Positions 55,901 to 63,277 of a stretch of DNA of 64,000 bases are shown here, piece after piece. Made by a program: the position numbers and the translations under genes. The notes under the pieces are model-generated. The model searched no databases. It saw nothing but the letters and a program-made list of their open reading frames with translations, and was not told the origin of the DNA. The first letter of the stretch is position 1. Each line of letters begins with the position of its first letter. Origin of the DNA: Exilibacterium tricleocarpae (GTDB lineage: Bacteria > Pseudomonadota > Gammaproteobacteria > Pseudomonadales > Cellvibrionaceae). The stretch covers positions 62,001 to 126,000 of the forward strand of contig NZ_ML660089.1 of the NCBI RefSeq assembly GCF_007004655.1. Reading direction: 5' to 3'.

Positions 55901-56742
55901 GTAGCGTTTACGAATACCGCGTGCGCGCCGAACTCGCTGGCGGCAGCGGCACAGAGCTGTCTGAATTTTCAGATGTCGTCAACGTATCCACGGAGGATGG
56001 CGTGCCGACCGGATTGGCACTGGTCGGAGGAACGCTTCGCACCACCCGCCTGCGGCTGAGCTGGAAGCCCGGTGTCGGCGTTGGCGTGCCGAACAGCTAC
56101 GATGTCTACAGAGACGGCGTCATCGTCGGTGATGATGTGACCTCGTTGGCCTATACCGATGTGGGGCTGGTGCCGAACACCACCTACAGCTATGCGGTAC
56201 GGGCCAATTTCGGTGCTGTGGAATCAGCGCTGTCGCAACCCCTGCAACTGACCACCCGCACCGCGGCGCCCACCGCCGTGCAGGTTTCCAATCGAACCAC
56301 CAGCTCGCTGACCGTCAGTTGGCAGGACAACCTCAATGGCGGTGAGCCCTCTTATCAGCTTTTGAATAACGGCGGCACCATCGGCAGCAGCACCACCGCT
56401 AACTCGATTACACTGCAGGGATTGGATTCCGACACAGCGTTCGCGTTTTCTGTCAGGGCGAAGGGTATCGGCGGCAAGAACACGGCTGTTTCGACGCCGC
56501 CGGTGCCGGGCAGAACCCGGGTCTCCTACGCCGATGATATCGTGCCGCAAGTCGTCGACAATATAGGCTGTCTGGGTTGCCACACACAGAACGAGGCGAG
56601 AACGCATCTGGAGGGGGCGGGCTGTCTGACCAACAATTACGATCTGGGGGACTGCCCGAAGGGCGGTATGATCGGCTTGACAATAACACCGGCGCAGCGT
56701 CAGTTGATTCTCCGCTGGCGCAGTGACGGCACACCGAACTGA
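52921..56742 (+). CDS. large lipoprotein with three c-type haem motifs, PKD-like and fibronectin III domains
   Basis: A 1273-residue lipoprotein (signal VKSGLLCIGLLLGSCGGG, lipobox LGSC) that should sit on the outer membrane or periplasmic face. In order: a PKD/cadherin-like repeat near residues 40-140, a large middle region with GVCTACHDGGINTTAL (haem site near 478), RYCRLCHAQQDN (near 649, with a downstream GVMPMSRLTL methionine), a four-fold GVGE repeat, a second beta-sandwich region, three fibronectin III domains between about 930 and 1205, and a C-terminal cytochrome-like segment with GCLGCHTQNEAR (near 1216). I know no named family with this order. The layout suggests an extracellular electron-transfer or oxidative polymer-processing protein; that is inference. 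Confidence 0.8.
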   Translation: MNGYVKSGLLCIGLLLGSCGGGSDVGDQSDAAPSARALALGLGEGGADNTYSVRAGSEVLLSGKDSDGVDDPLLAFTWEQTDAGSLAVALFERSRNSRAFTAPDVTTETQLQFRLTVEDADGRTATDTVTINVLPIADVNRFLLDPSVNETLHLVVAPPPGAAVAADLPFTLNIITLAHWTDRNGRDNSLALRTDRFDGLLEAGYTGPGEVLDIANPAFKWRIPLLDADDINVNFQGEERSRRLELELVEMARLEFQVEFVPAGAGLVSVYAAAEGNGGFTQIDAVDILAAGQDPGVFPADGAIAGVGANLFNVSLDHERVRQALAVESKLTAQNYYDCIDPEGHATTLDGWLRHTGFVDAGGAPVAGLDVASAKYVNNFDLGFGRDMSLRQAEDGSVYSYVVNHPTLEAMVQGSGEFATVVMEYSAAPTGNCGDGTFSDSEKIVKFYAYVPDTTTGEMVRAPTMNFDGRGERPVPGVCTACHDGGINTTALNQTALADIAATAANLSASFMPWDLDAFLYTEAADTQLMDPVYDGGSFAPEQTWRYSRENQLQAFRKLNEGTLATYIDDRKRFEEPIRLIHGWYGNSDALPPPLADPEARNDPAVPSPLESVAAAILTTLPTDAFDGDFIQPGWAQEPALYTDVFARYCRLCHAQQDNLAINFDSYEEFIESPLLVSYVYEQGVMPMSRLTLDRFWLPFYGVGEGVGEGVGEGVGESAAQVLRAHLQDAGVEVGDTLPGEPVPRLSLSNLAVTSPGEVIELDASGSLFADLYAWSVDSDCGSFPAIEGAGEIKAAFVATDSPCDYSVSLAVTNDRSTQQATRIVSVDQTPVAVSFAAALADYTPGDSQVTIDILAQVVERGDGGVSLVVNNPDPPYELAPNGNVTDIGDGTVSFSFPALGGATDTFEFKVEDADGSVSPNTGVVSVDIAPIIPAMQSPADITASSVTLGWTVPDGFEADLYQVYRDGPTLDGSFELQGSTGELSYTDLGLQTGSVYEYRVRAELAGGSGTELSEFSDVVNVSTEDGVPTGLALVGGTLRTTRLRLSWKPGVGVGVPNSYDVYRDGVIVGDDVTSLAYTDVGLVPNTTYSYAVRANFGAVESALSQPLQLTTRTAAPTAVQVSNRTTSSLTVSWQDNLNGGEPSYQLLNNGGTIGSSTTANSITLQGLDSDTAFAFSVRAKGIGGKNTAVSTPPVPGRTRVSYADDIVPQVVDNIGCLGCHTQNEARTHLEGAGCLTNNYDLGDCPKGGMIGLTITPAQRQLILRWRSDGTPN
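55024..55071. repeat. four perfect 12-bp repeats inside the haem lipoprotein gene
   Basis: GGCGTCGGTGAG is repeated four times without change, encoding GVGEGVGEGVGEGVGE. The unit is a multiple of three, so copy-number changes keep the frame and only alter a flexible acidic-glycine linker after the second haem domain. Confidence 0.95.
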
Positions 56743-57033
56743 CCGCTCCTCGTGCGCGCCGATAGCCAGCCGATGCCCGGGGCACACGCCTCGACTCTCA
56801 CAAACGAGTCCGGCCCGAATGGCATTCGCTGGAGGCGCCTACTTTTGGTGGTCGCGACAGCATCCCTGCTGTCGAGAGTCTCTGAAAGCCCTCTCCAGAG
56901 GCAGACCTAACTAAGGCATTCTTTATCGAAACCGATCCCCACCCTTGAGTCTCGGGGAAACCGGAGTGCCAGGTTTCCGCTCGGGGCGGGGCCGGTGTGC
57001 CCCAATAGAACTCAAAGCCTGGGGCGAGGCTAC
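56743..57033. repeat. convergent intergenic region with palindromic-family copy
   Basis: The part 56812-56907 is the reverse complement of the arm-and-hairpin half of the 15.7 kb element. It includes the 18-base hairpin GACAGCA-TCCC-TGCTGTC at 56856-56873 and GAAAGCC followed by AGAGGCAGACC. A further small inverted repeat GGAAACC/GGTTTCC lies near 56957-56980. No gene is present. Confidence 0.78.
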
Positions 57034-57510
57034 TTAAAGCGCTTTCAGTACCGCCTCGGCGCTGCTGACTTCAAAACCCTGCTCGTCGACATTCAACAGT
57101 TCCACCACCCCATCGTTGGCAATCATGGCGAAGCGTTTGCTGCGGGTGCCCATTTGAAAACCGCTGGCGTCCAGCTCCAGCCCCAGGGCTTTGGTGAACT
57201 CGCCGTTGCCGTCGGCGAGCATGGTCAGGTGCTCGGCATTTTGCGCCTGGCCCCAGGCGCCCATGACGAAGACATCGTTAACCGACATACAGATAATGCT
57301 GTCCACACCCTTGGCCTTGATGGCGTCGGCCTGCACCACGAAGCCGGGCAGGTGAGCGGCCGAGCAGGTGGGCGTATAGGCACCGGGCACGGCAAATAAA
57401 ACCACCTTTTTACCCGCAAACAATGCTTCGGTGGAAACGTCCTCGGGGCCTTCGGCGCCCATGACTTTGAGTGTTACGTTGGGAATCTTGTCACCGACCT
57501 GAATAGTCAT
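57034..57510 (-). CDS. peroxiredoxin, Prx5 / glutaredoxin-dependent type
   Basis: A 158-residue thiol peroxidase reducing hydrogen peroxide and organic hydroperoxides. The active site AVPGAYTPTCSAAHLPGF holds the peroxidatic cysteine, and the Prx5-type segments SIICMSVNDVFVMGAWGQ and SKRFAMIANDGVVELLNV follow. No glutaredoxin domain is fused. The open frame extends to 57765, but the ATG at 57510 (MTIQVGDKIP) is where similarity starts and the 85-residue extension has no signal character. It is followed upstream by a small conserved protein gene. Confidence 0.93.
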   Translation of the reverse strand: MTIQVGDKIPNVTLKVMGAEGPEDVSTEALFAGKKVVLFAVPGAYTPTCSAAHLPGFVVQADAIKAKGVDSIICMSVNDVFVMGAWGQAQNAEHLTMLADGNGEFTKALGLELDASGFQMGTRSKRFAMIANDGVVELLNVDEQGFEVSSAEAVLKAL

Positions 57511-57774
57511 TTGAAAAATCCTTGCTGTTGTTGGGGGAATATGGCGGGCAGACGCAGGGCCTCGCCGCGCTCCAGACCTGTGGGGTAACGCTGCCGGCGC
57601 AATGCCGGCAGCATCGGAATTGTGTTGTAAATCAGAGAGCAAGGCAATGGTGAAAGAGAACCCCGTCGCGCTTTTCTGCGCGGGTAAAAACTCACCCGTC
57701 TGCGGCGAGGCCCAGTGGGTCAGGCGTGGTTGCGGGCGAAAGGGCGGGCGAGGGTGCGCCGGCAATCGGGCCGG

Positions 57775-58002
57775 TCAGGACCAGCCCATCGCCGCGCGGA
57801 TACGTTCGATGTAGATATATTCCGCCTTGCCGGTATCCGGGTGTAGCTCGTGGCGAAAATTATGGTGATCGATGGTAGAACCGAGGTACTCCCAACACTT
57901 GCCTTCATTGACGCAAAGTGCGTTGCCGCCGTTGAGCGGCTGGTTGGCCAGGGCTTCCCACATCTGTGGCCACTCGGGGTGGCCTGAATCGAGATATTCC
58001 AT
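57775..58002 (-). CDS. small conserved hypothetical protein rich in aromatic and charged residues
   Basis: A 75-residue protein, MEYLDSGHPEWPQMWEALAN, then ALCVNEGKCWEYLGSTIDHH and NFRHELHPDTGKAEYIYIER, ending in a tryptophan-serine. The strong ribosome site GGGGGAC lies 7 bases before the ATG. The even spread of conserved-type residues (tryptophans, paired histidines, two cysteines) suggests a real folded protein; I recall similar unnamed small proteins in gammaproteobacteria. Histidine/cysteine content might allow metal binding (speculation). It lies between the peroxiredoxin and a divergent MerR regulator. Confidence 0.7.
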   Translation of the reverse strand: MEYLDSGHPEWPQMWEALANQPLNGGNALCVNEGKCWEYLGSTIDHHNFRHELHPDTGKAEYIYIERIRAAMGWS

Positions 58003-58177
58003 CGGTTTTGTCCCCCGTTAGAAAGAACAACTCAGTGGCTTATTGTCGTTTGTTAACTTTGAATGTCAATACCCTTTCTTAACTTATTGAAATAAAAGAA
58101 AAATATGTGTTTTAAGTCACATTTTCTAGTGCTTGTGCAAAAACAGGGGTACAAGATATGGTGCTTTTACAGGCGGC

Positions 58178-58208
58178 TTGACATTCCATTGGCTGGAAGC
58201 TTTAGAGT
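58178..58208 (+). promoter_or_regulatory. MerR-type promoter/operator
   Basis: TTGACA (58178-58183) and the -10 TAGAGT (58203-58208) are separated by 19 bases, the over-long spacer typical of MerR-activated promoters. Within the spacer region lies the imperfect dyad ACATTCC-ATTGGCT-GGAAGCT (58181-58201). It sits just upstream of the merR-like gene, so the regulator probably controls itself. Confidence 0.7.
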
Positions 58209-58235
58209 AAAAGCCGTTTGCGGAGGAGTGTCCCC

Positions 58236-58640
58236 ATGCATATCAGCGAAGCCGCCAGGCGCAGTGGCCTGTCCGCCAAGACCATTCGCTATTACGAAAG
58301 TATTGCGTTAATCGAAACAGCCGCCCGGGGCGACAACGGCTACCGGGATTACAGCGATATCCAACTCGACACCCTGTGCTTCCTGCAGCGAGCCCGGGCC
58401 ACCGGCTTCAGCCTCGATGAATGTCGCCAGCGCCTCGGGCTCTATCGGGACACCGGCCGTCACAGCGCCCACGTCAAGGCCATGGTGTTGGAGAAGGTGG
58501 CCCGGGTGGATGCACAATTGCGCGAGCTGCGGGTGATGCGTGGCACGCTGGTGGCCGCCACCGCGATTGAAGTCTGCTCGGAGGGCTCCACTCCGATAGC
58601 GGCAGACCTGATGACCCGCGCCCGCGCGCCGGGTAACTAG
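58236..58640 (+). CDS. MerR-family transcriptional regulator (CueR-like sequence)
   Basis: A 134-residue regulator. The winged helix-turn-helix starts at MHISEAARRSGLSAKTIRYY and continues YRDYSDIQLDTLCFLQRARA, followed by the dimer coiled coil (VKAMVLEKVARVDAQLREL). The C-terminal loop carries one cysteine (VCSEGSTPIAAD) where CueR-type copper sensors have two, so metal sensing is uncertain. GGAGGAG lies eight bases upstream of the ATG at 58236, which decides against the earlier TTG at 58218. Its own promoter contains a MerR-type dyad. Confidence 0.92.
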   Translation: MHISEAARRSGLSAKTIRYYESIALIETAARGDNGYRDYSDIQLDTLCFLQRARATGFSLDECRQRLGLYRDTGRHSAHVKAMVLEKVARVDAQLRELRVMRGTLVAATAIEVCSEGSTPIAADLMTRARAPGN

Positions 58641-58760
58641 CGACCCAGCGACCCGGCAACTCGGCGACATAGAGGCCCGGCGGTGCCCGGGTAGCTAGTG
58701 TTCCCACCCCGGCTGGGGTAAAATTCGCGCCTTCTCAAAACCTCATCATTGAATATTTTT

Positions 58761-59856
58761 ATGGAAATCAATCCCATAGTGAATAACCTCAAAGACCTCG
58801 AGGAGCGCACCGACGTTCTTAGGGGGTATCTTTGACTATGCCGGCAAGTGCGACCGGCTCACCGAAGTCGAACTGGAGTTAGCTGAGCCCGCCGTCTGGG
58901 ATCGGCCGGAGCGGGCCCAGGAGTTGGGCCGCGAGCGCGCCGCCCTGGAAACCGTGGTAAAAACCATCGACGACCTCGACCAGGGCATTGCCGATTGTCG
59001 CGAACTGCTGGAGCTGGCGGTGGAGGAGAACGATGCCGACAGTGTTGCAGAAGTGGAAGTGGAGATCGAGGGGCTGGCCCAGCGGCTGGCGGTGCTGGAG
59101 TTTCGCCGCATGTTTGCCGGCGAAATGGACCCCAACAATGCCTATCTGGATATTCAATCCGGCTCCGGCGGCACCGAGGCCCAGGACTGGGCGGAAATGA
59201 TACTGCGTATGTACCTGCGCTGGGGTGATGCCAAAGGGTTTAAAACCACTCTCGAGGAGGTGTCGCCGGGCGAAGTGGCGGGGATCAAAAGTGCCACCGT
59301 TCGTTTCGAAGGCGAGTACGCTTTCGGCTGGTTGCGTACCGAAACCGGTGTGCACCGCCTGGTGCGCAAGTCGCCGTTTGATTCCGGCAACCGCCGCCAT
59401 ACGTCGTTCAGCTCTGTGTTCGTATCGCCCGAGATCGACGACAACATTGAAATCGAGATCAACAAGGCCGAGGTGCGCGAGGATACCTACCGCGCCAGCG
59501 GCGCCGGTGGTCAGCACGTCAACAAGACGGACTCGGCCGTGCGTCTGACCCACGAACCGAGCGGTATCGTGGCCCAGTGCCAGAGCGAGCGCTCCCAGCA
59601 CCAGAACCGCGACAAGGCCTGGAAGATGCTGCGCGCCAAACTCTACGAGCAGGAGATGCTCAAACGCAACGCGGAGAAACAGGCGCTGGAGGACAACAAG
59701 GCGGATATCGGCTGGGGCAGCCAGATTCGCTCCTACGTTTTGGACGACCAGCGTATCAAGGATCTGCGCACCCATGTGCAGACCAGCAACTGCCAGGCGG
59801 TGCTGGACGGGGATTTGGACCCGTTTATCGAAGCCAGTTTAAAGGCCGGCCTGTAA
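58761..59856 (+). CDS. prfB: peptide chain release factor 2, with programmed +1 frameshift
   Basis: Release factor RF2, recognising UGA and UAA. The first frame (ATG 58761) runs 24 codons to a TGA at 58833-58835. The site CTTAGGGGGTATCTTTGAC (58818-58836) is the classic autoregulatory +1 frameshift signal, with AGGGGG as internal Shine-Dalgarno-like sequence and CTT-TGA as slip site. Translation resumes with GAC at 58834 and runs 340 codons, about 364 residues in all, the family length. The SPF anticodon-like tripeptide lies in [12 protein letters not shown] and the GGQ motif in [17 protein letters not shown]. It is 41 bases upstream of lysS, the conserved neighbourhood. Confidence 0.97.
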
Positions 59857-59897
59857 ATCCCGCAGGGCGCGCCGAACACCAATCAGGATTGCACAGT

Positions 59898-61397
59898 ATG
59901 AGTAACGAGCAACAGCCGCAGGATGAAAACAAGCTTATTGCCGAGCGCCGCGCAAAGCTGGCGGCGCTGCGCGAGACGGGCCCGGCGTTTCCCAATGACT
60001 TTCGACCCCGGCACCGCGCCCAGGCCCTGCAGGAGCGCTACGGTGCCAGTGGCAAGGAAGAGCTGGAGGCACTTGGTGAAGTCGTCAGCGTGGCCGGGCG
60101 GGTTGTTCGCAGCCGCGGGGCTTTTATGGTGATCCAGGATGTGAGCGGCCAGATACAGCTGTATGTGACCAAGGCCGCGCGCCCGTTTGCCAAGTCGCTG
60201 GACCTCGGCGATATCATCGGCGTCAGGGGTGTGTTGCACAAGTCGGGCAAGGGGGACCTCTATGTCAACCTGGATGAGTATCAGTTGCTGACCAAGTCGC
60301 TGCGACCGCTGCCGGACAAGTTCCACGGGCTCGCCGACCAGGAGCTGCGTTACCGCCAGCGCTATGTGGACCTGATCGCCAATCCGCAAGTGCGCGAGAC
60401 GTTTATCGTGCGCTCGCAGGTGGTGGATTTCATGCGCCGCTATCTGAATGAGCGCGAGTTCCTGGAAGTGGAGACGCCGATGTTGCAGGCGATTCCCGGC
60501 GGCGCGACAGCGCGGCCCTTCGTCACCCATCACAATGCGCTGGACCTGGATATGTACCTGCGCATCGCCCCGGAACTCTATCTCAAGCGCCTGGTGGTGG
60601 GCGGTTTTGATCGCGTATACGAAATCAACCGCAACTTTCGCAACGAGGGCCTGTCGACGCGCCACAATCCCGAATTCACCATGCTGGAGTTCTATCAGGC
60701 CTACGCCGATTACAACGACCTTATGGACCTGACTGAGGACATGCTACGCAGTCTGTGCCGCGAGGTGCTCGGTGCCACCGAGGTGGCCAGTACGGTTAAA
60801 AACGACGGCGGCGAAGTGATCCAGGAAACCCGTTATGACTTCGGCAAACCGTTCCGGCGCCTGAGTGTGTTTGAGTCGATTCTGCAGTTCAATACTGATA
60901 TCACGGCGGCTGCGCTGGCCGATGAGGCCGGCGCCCGGCAGATAGCGGAGCACCTGGATATCCCGCTGAAAGACGGCTGGGGATTGGGCAAGGTGCAGAT
61001 CGAAATTTTCGAGAAAACCGTCGAACACCGGCTCGACGATCCCACGTTTATCACCGCATACCCGACCGAGGTCTCGCCGCTGGCGCGCCGCAATGATGAT
61101 AACCCCTTTGTCACCGATCGCTTCGAGTTCTTTGTCGGCGGTCGCGAGATAGCCAACGGTTTTTCGGAATTAAACGACGCCGAGGACCAGGCCGAGCGGT
61201 TTCGCCGCCAGGTGTCCGAGAAGGACGCCGGCGACGCCGAGGCCATGCATTACGACGCCGATTACGTGCGGGCACTGGAGTATGGGCTGCCGCCTACGGC
61301 GGGGGAGGGTATCGGTATCGACCGCCTGGTGATGCTGCTGACCGATTCGCCCTCGATTCGCGATGTGCTGTTGTTTCCGCATATGCGACCGGAGTAG
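59898..61397 (+). CDS. lysS: lysyl-tRNA synthetase, class II
   Basis: A 499-residue class II synthetase that charges tRNA-Lys. An OB-fold anticodon-binding domain ([20 protein letters not shown]) precedes the catalytic core. Motif 1 is [20 protein letters not shown], motif 2 is [20 protein letters not shown] followed by [16 protein letters not shown], and motif 3 is [20 protein letters not shown]. The ATG at 59898 is chosen because the upstream frame overlaps prfB and the conserved N-terminus begins [18 protein letters not shown]. Stop at 61397. Confidence 0.97.
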   Translation: MSNEQQPQDENKLIAERRAKLAALRETGPAFPNDFRPRHRAQALQERYGASGKEELEALGEVVSVAGRVVRSRGAFMVIQDVSGQIQLYVTKAARPFAKSLDLGDIIGVRGVLHKSGKGDLYVNLDEYQLLTKSLRPLPDKFHGLADQELRYRQRYVDLIANPQVRETFIVRSQVVDFMRRYLNEREFLEVETPMLQAIPGGATARPFVTHHNALDLDMYLRIAPELYLKRLVVGGFDRVYEINRNFRNEGLSTRHNPEFTMLEFYQAYADYNDLMDLTEDMLRSLCREVLGATEVASTVKNDGGEVIQETRYDFGKPFRRLSVFESILQFNTDITAAALADEAGARQIAEHLDIPLKDGWGLGKVQIEIFEKTVEHRLDDPTFITAYPTEVSPLARRNDDNPFVTDRFEFFVGGREIANGFSELNDAEDQAERFRRQVSEKDAGDAEAMHYDADYVRALEYGLPPTAGEGIGIDRLVMLLTDSPSIRDVLLFPHMRPE

Positions 61398-61483
61398 TTA
61401 TCGCATTTGGTGCCAAGCGCCCATGCACCGGGCGGTGCCTGCGGGACTATACTTAGCGGGCAATACTAAGGAGGATCGCAGCC

Positions 61484-61777
61484 ATGTTGATGCAACTCAA
61501 AGGCCAGAGCCACCTGGTGGAAATCGTGGATTTACAGGCGTTGATCAATCCCTATGAAGCACACGTCACGGGGCGCCTGCAGTGGGGGGAAGAGGAACAG
61601 GACGCGGAGCCCGTCGACAAGCAGGCACTGTGTTTTCTCTCCGGTGAGGCGCTGCCCCGTTGTTGGGTGGACAGTCACTATCGGGAAAATACCGGTGTGA
61701 CCGAGCCGGCGGTCGCAGCGGGGGAGATTGCCGCCGAACTGCGCTTCAACGACACTCAGGTGCCTTCGATCTATTAG
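61484..61777 (+). CDS. small hypothetical protein downstream of lysS
   Basis: A 97-residue protein preceded by the strong ribosome site AAGGAGGATC. It begins MLMQLKGQSHLVEIVDLQAL and is acidic and soluble, with two cysteines in ALCFLSGEALPRCWVD. I recognise no family. The composition resembles the neighbouring genes, and the ribosome site supports translation. Confidence 0.75.
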   Translation: MLMQLKGQSHLVEIVDLQALINPYEAHVTGRLQWGEEEQDAEPVDKQALCFLSGEALPRCWVDSHYRENTGVTEPAVAAGEIAAELRFNDTQVPSIY

Positions 61778-61814
61778 GGGCCGGTGTGTTGGGTGTCCGT
61801 GCCCCGCCCCAAAG

Positions 61815-61852
61815 GTGATTCAGGGTACCCCCACCGGTGGCACGGTGCGGGG
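61815..61852. repeat. 38-base sequence shared with 63210-63247
   Basis: GTGATTCAGGG and the following bases match 63210-63247 at about 32 of 38 positions. Both copies start 8-40 bases after a stop codon, and both contain GGTGC/GCACC-like symmetry. This copy includes the perfect palindrome CCACCGGTGG, missing in the other. Confidence 0.65.
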
Positions 61853-61980
61853 ACGTAACTTCAGTTGCGTCCCCTTAGGATGGTGCCACTCCCCTTTCTT
61901 CGAAGCACTTGTCGGGTGTACTGCGGCGGCCTGCACATCTCTCCAGTAGGCTACTGCAGCAACGCACAGTTCTCATCAAC

Positions 61981-62012
61981 AATAGGCGTTTGCGGCGAAT
62001 GCCATTCGGGTC
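61981..62012. repeat. fragment of the palindromic repeat family abutting a stop codon
   Basis: AATAGGCGTTTGCGGCGAAT and the following GCCATTCGGG align with the reverse complement of 56812-56843. A weaker hairpin CAGTAG-G-CTACTG lies just before, near 61945-61957. The fragment ends exactly at the TGA of the minus-strand gene (62011-62013). Confidence 0.7.
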
Positions 62013-62337
62013 ATGGCAGCTTTCTGATAAGCTGTGCCCGCAACACGGGATCATCGCCGTTGAAGCTATCGTCTCCGGTAAGCTCGCGCTCGTGGGAGAA
62101 CACAAAGTTGAAATCGCAGGTGTGTTTCGCCTCCTCAAAATGTTCGAGGCCGGCGGGGCCGCCAGTATCACCGGCGATGCGCCAGTCTCTGACAAATACT
62201 TTGTCGTCGGTGACCCGTGTCACCACCACGCCCTCGCTAAAGGCCGGTTCGCTGCCAACATGTTCGTCTTCAAAATTGTCGCGGTAAACAGCATCTTTCA
62301 GGCCGTAGCTGCCGACGGCCAGGGGTGTGGCTTGCAT
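62011..62337 (-). CDS. hypothetical protein, 108 residues
   Basis: A soluble, acidic protein beginning MQATPLAVGSYGLKDAVYRD with an evenly mixed middle (VVVTRVTDDKVFVRDWRIAG) and one cysteine. The ribosome site AGGGAGAG precedes the ATG by a few bases. No family was recognised. It is divergent from ung. Its stop codon abuts a repeat fragment, so the original C-terminus may have been altered. Confidence 0.62.
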   Translation of the reverse strand: MQATPLAVGSYGLKDAVYRDNFEDEHVGSEPAFSEGVVVTRVTDDKVFVRDWRIAGDTGGPAGLEHFEEAKHTCDFNFVFSHERELTGDDSFNGDDPVLRAQLIRKLP

Positions 62338-62500
62338 GATCTCTCTCCCTTACTGGTGGCATCCTCCATAGTAGCAGCTTAGCTCGAGTGCGGGTTTTTT
62401 GACCGGACTCGATTCCCGCGTCAAACGCCAGTATGATGTCGCTTTTCTGTAACTCTTGCGCAAATTGCACCTAACTTTCATACAACTCAGGCCAGCCACA

Positions 62501-63202
62501 ATGACAGACAACGGCGCCGCCATTCAGCTTCACCCGTCCTGGTTGGAGCGTTTGGGCGATCAGTTCGAGCAACCTTATATGCAGACGCTGAAGCAGTTTC
62601 TGGTGGCGGAAAAGCAGCAGGGCAAGATCATCTATCCCCCGGGCAGCCTGATCTTCAACGCCCTGAACTCGACACCCTTTGACCGTGTCAAGGTTGTGAT
62701 TCTGGGGCAGGACCCCTACCACGGCCCCAACCAGGCCCACGGTCTGTGTTTCTCGGTGATGCCGGGGGTGCCGTTTCCGCCGTCGCTGTTGAATATCTTC
62801 AAAGAAATCCAGCAGGACCTGGGTATTGCGCTGCCCAACCACGGCAGCCTGCAATCCTGGGCCGATCAAGGGGTGTTGCTGTTGAATGCGACTCTGACGG
62901 TGCAGCAGGCGCGGGCCGGTTCCCACCAGGGCCGGGGTTGGGAGCAGTTTACCGACCGGGTGATTCAATTGGTCAATGACCAGCGCGAGGGGGTGGTGTT
63001 TTTGCTCTGGGGCAGTTATGCGCAGAAAAAGGGCCAGTTTATCGATGGCAACAAGCATTTGGTGCTGAAGTCACCCCATCCCTCGCCCCTGTCGGCCCAC
63101 CGTGGTTTTTTTGGCAACCGCCATTTCAGTCGCACGAATGAGTACCTACAGCAGCAGGGGCAGGCGCCTATCGATTGGCAGTTGCCGGTTGTCGGGGCTT
63201 GA
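62501..63202 (+). CDS. ung: uracil-DNA glycosylase
   Basis: A 233-residue base-excision repair enzyme removing uracil from DNA. The water-activating motif [20 protein letters not shown], the uracil-binding [20 protein letters not shown] and the leucine-loop motif [20 protein letters not shown] are intact. Length matches the family (about 230). The frame opens at 62456, but the ATG at 62501 is used since the earlier part has no similarity. It is flanked by two hypothetical-type neighbours and converges with the HDOD gene. Confidence 0.96.
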   Translation: MTDNGAAIQLHPSWLERLGDQFEQPYMQTLKQFLVAEKQQGKIIYPPGSLIFNALNSTPFDRVKVVILGQDPYHGPNQAHGLCFSVMPGVPFPPSLLNIFKEIQQDLGIALPNHGSLQSWADQGVLLLNATLTVQQARAGSHQGRGWEQFTDRVIQLVNDQREGVVFLLWGSYAQKKGQFIDGNKHLVLKSPHPSPLSAHRGFFGNRHFSRTNEYLQQQGQAPIDWQLPVVGA

Positions 63203-63209
63203 TCCGAGA

Positions 63210-63247
63210 GTGATTTAGGGCACCTCCTCCTGTGGTACGGTGCGGGG
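63210..63247. repeat. 38-base sequence shared with 61815-61852
   Basis: Starts 8 bases after the ung stop codon and matches 61815-61852 at about 32 of 38 positions. The central palindrome is degraded in this copy. It lies in the short region between ung and the convergent HDOD gene. Confidence 0.65.
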
Positions 63248-63277
63248 GGAGGGGAGGTGTCGCTGCGGTCTGGTGGG

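Noticed and set aside
57511-57765. An 85-codon extension of the peroxiredoxin
   Set aside because: Not conserved and without signal character; the ATG at 57510 begins the Prx fold.
58236-58640. Calling the MerR gene cueR
   Set aside because: Only one cysteine in the metal loop and no copper ATPase or oxidase gene nearby.
59577-59897. Upstream extension of the lysS frame inside prfB
   Set aside because: The extension overlaps the RF2 C-terminus; the conserved LysS start is the ATG at 59898.
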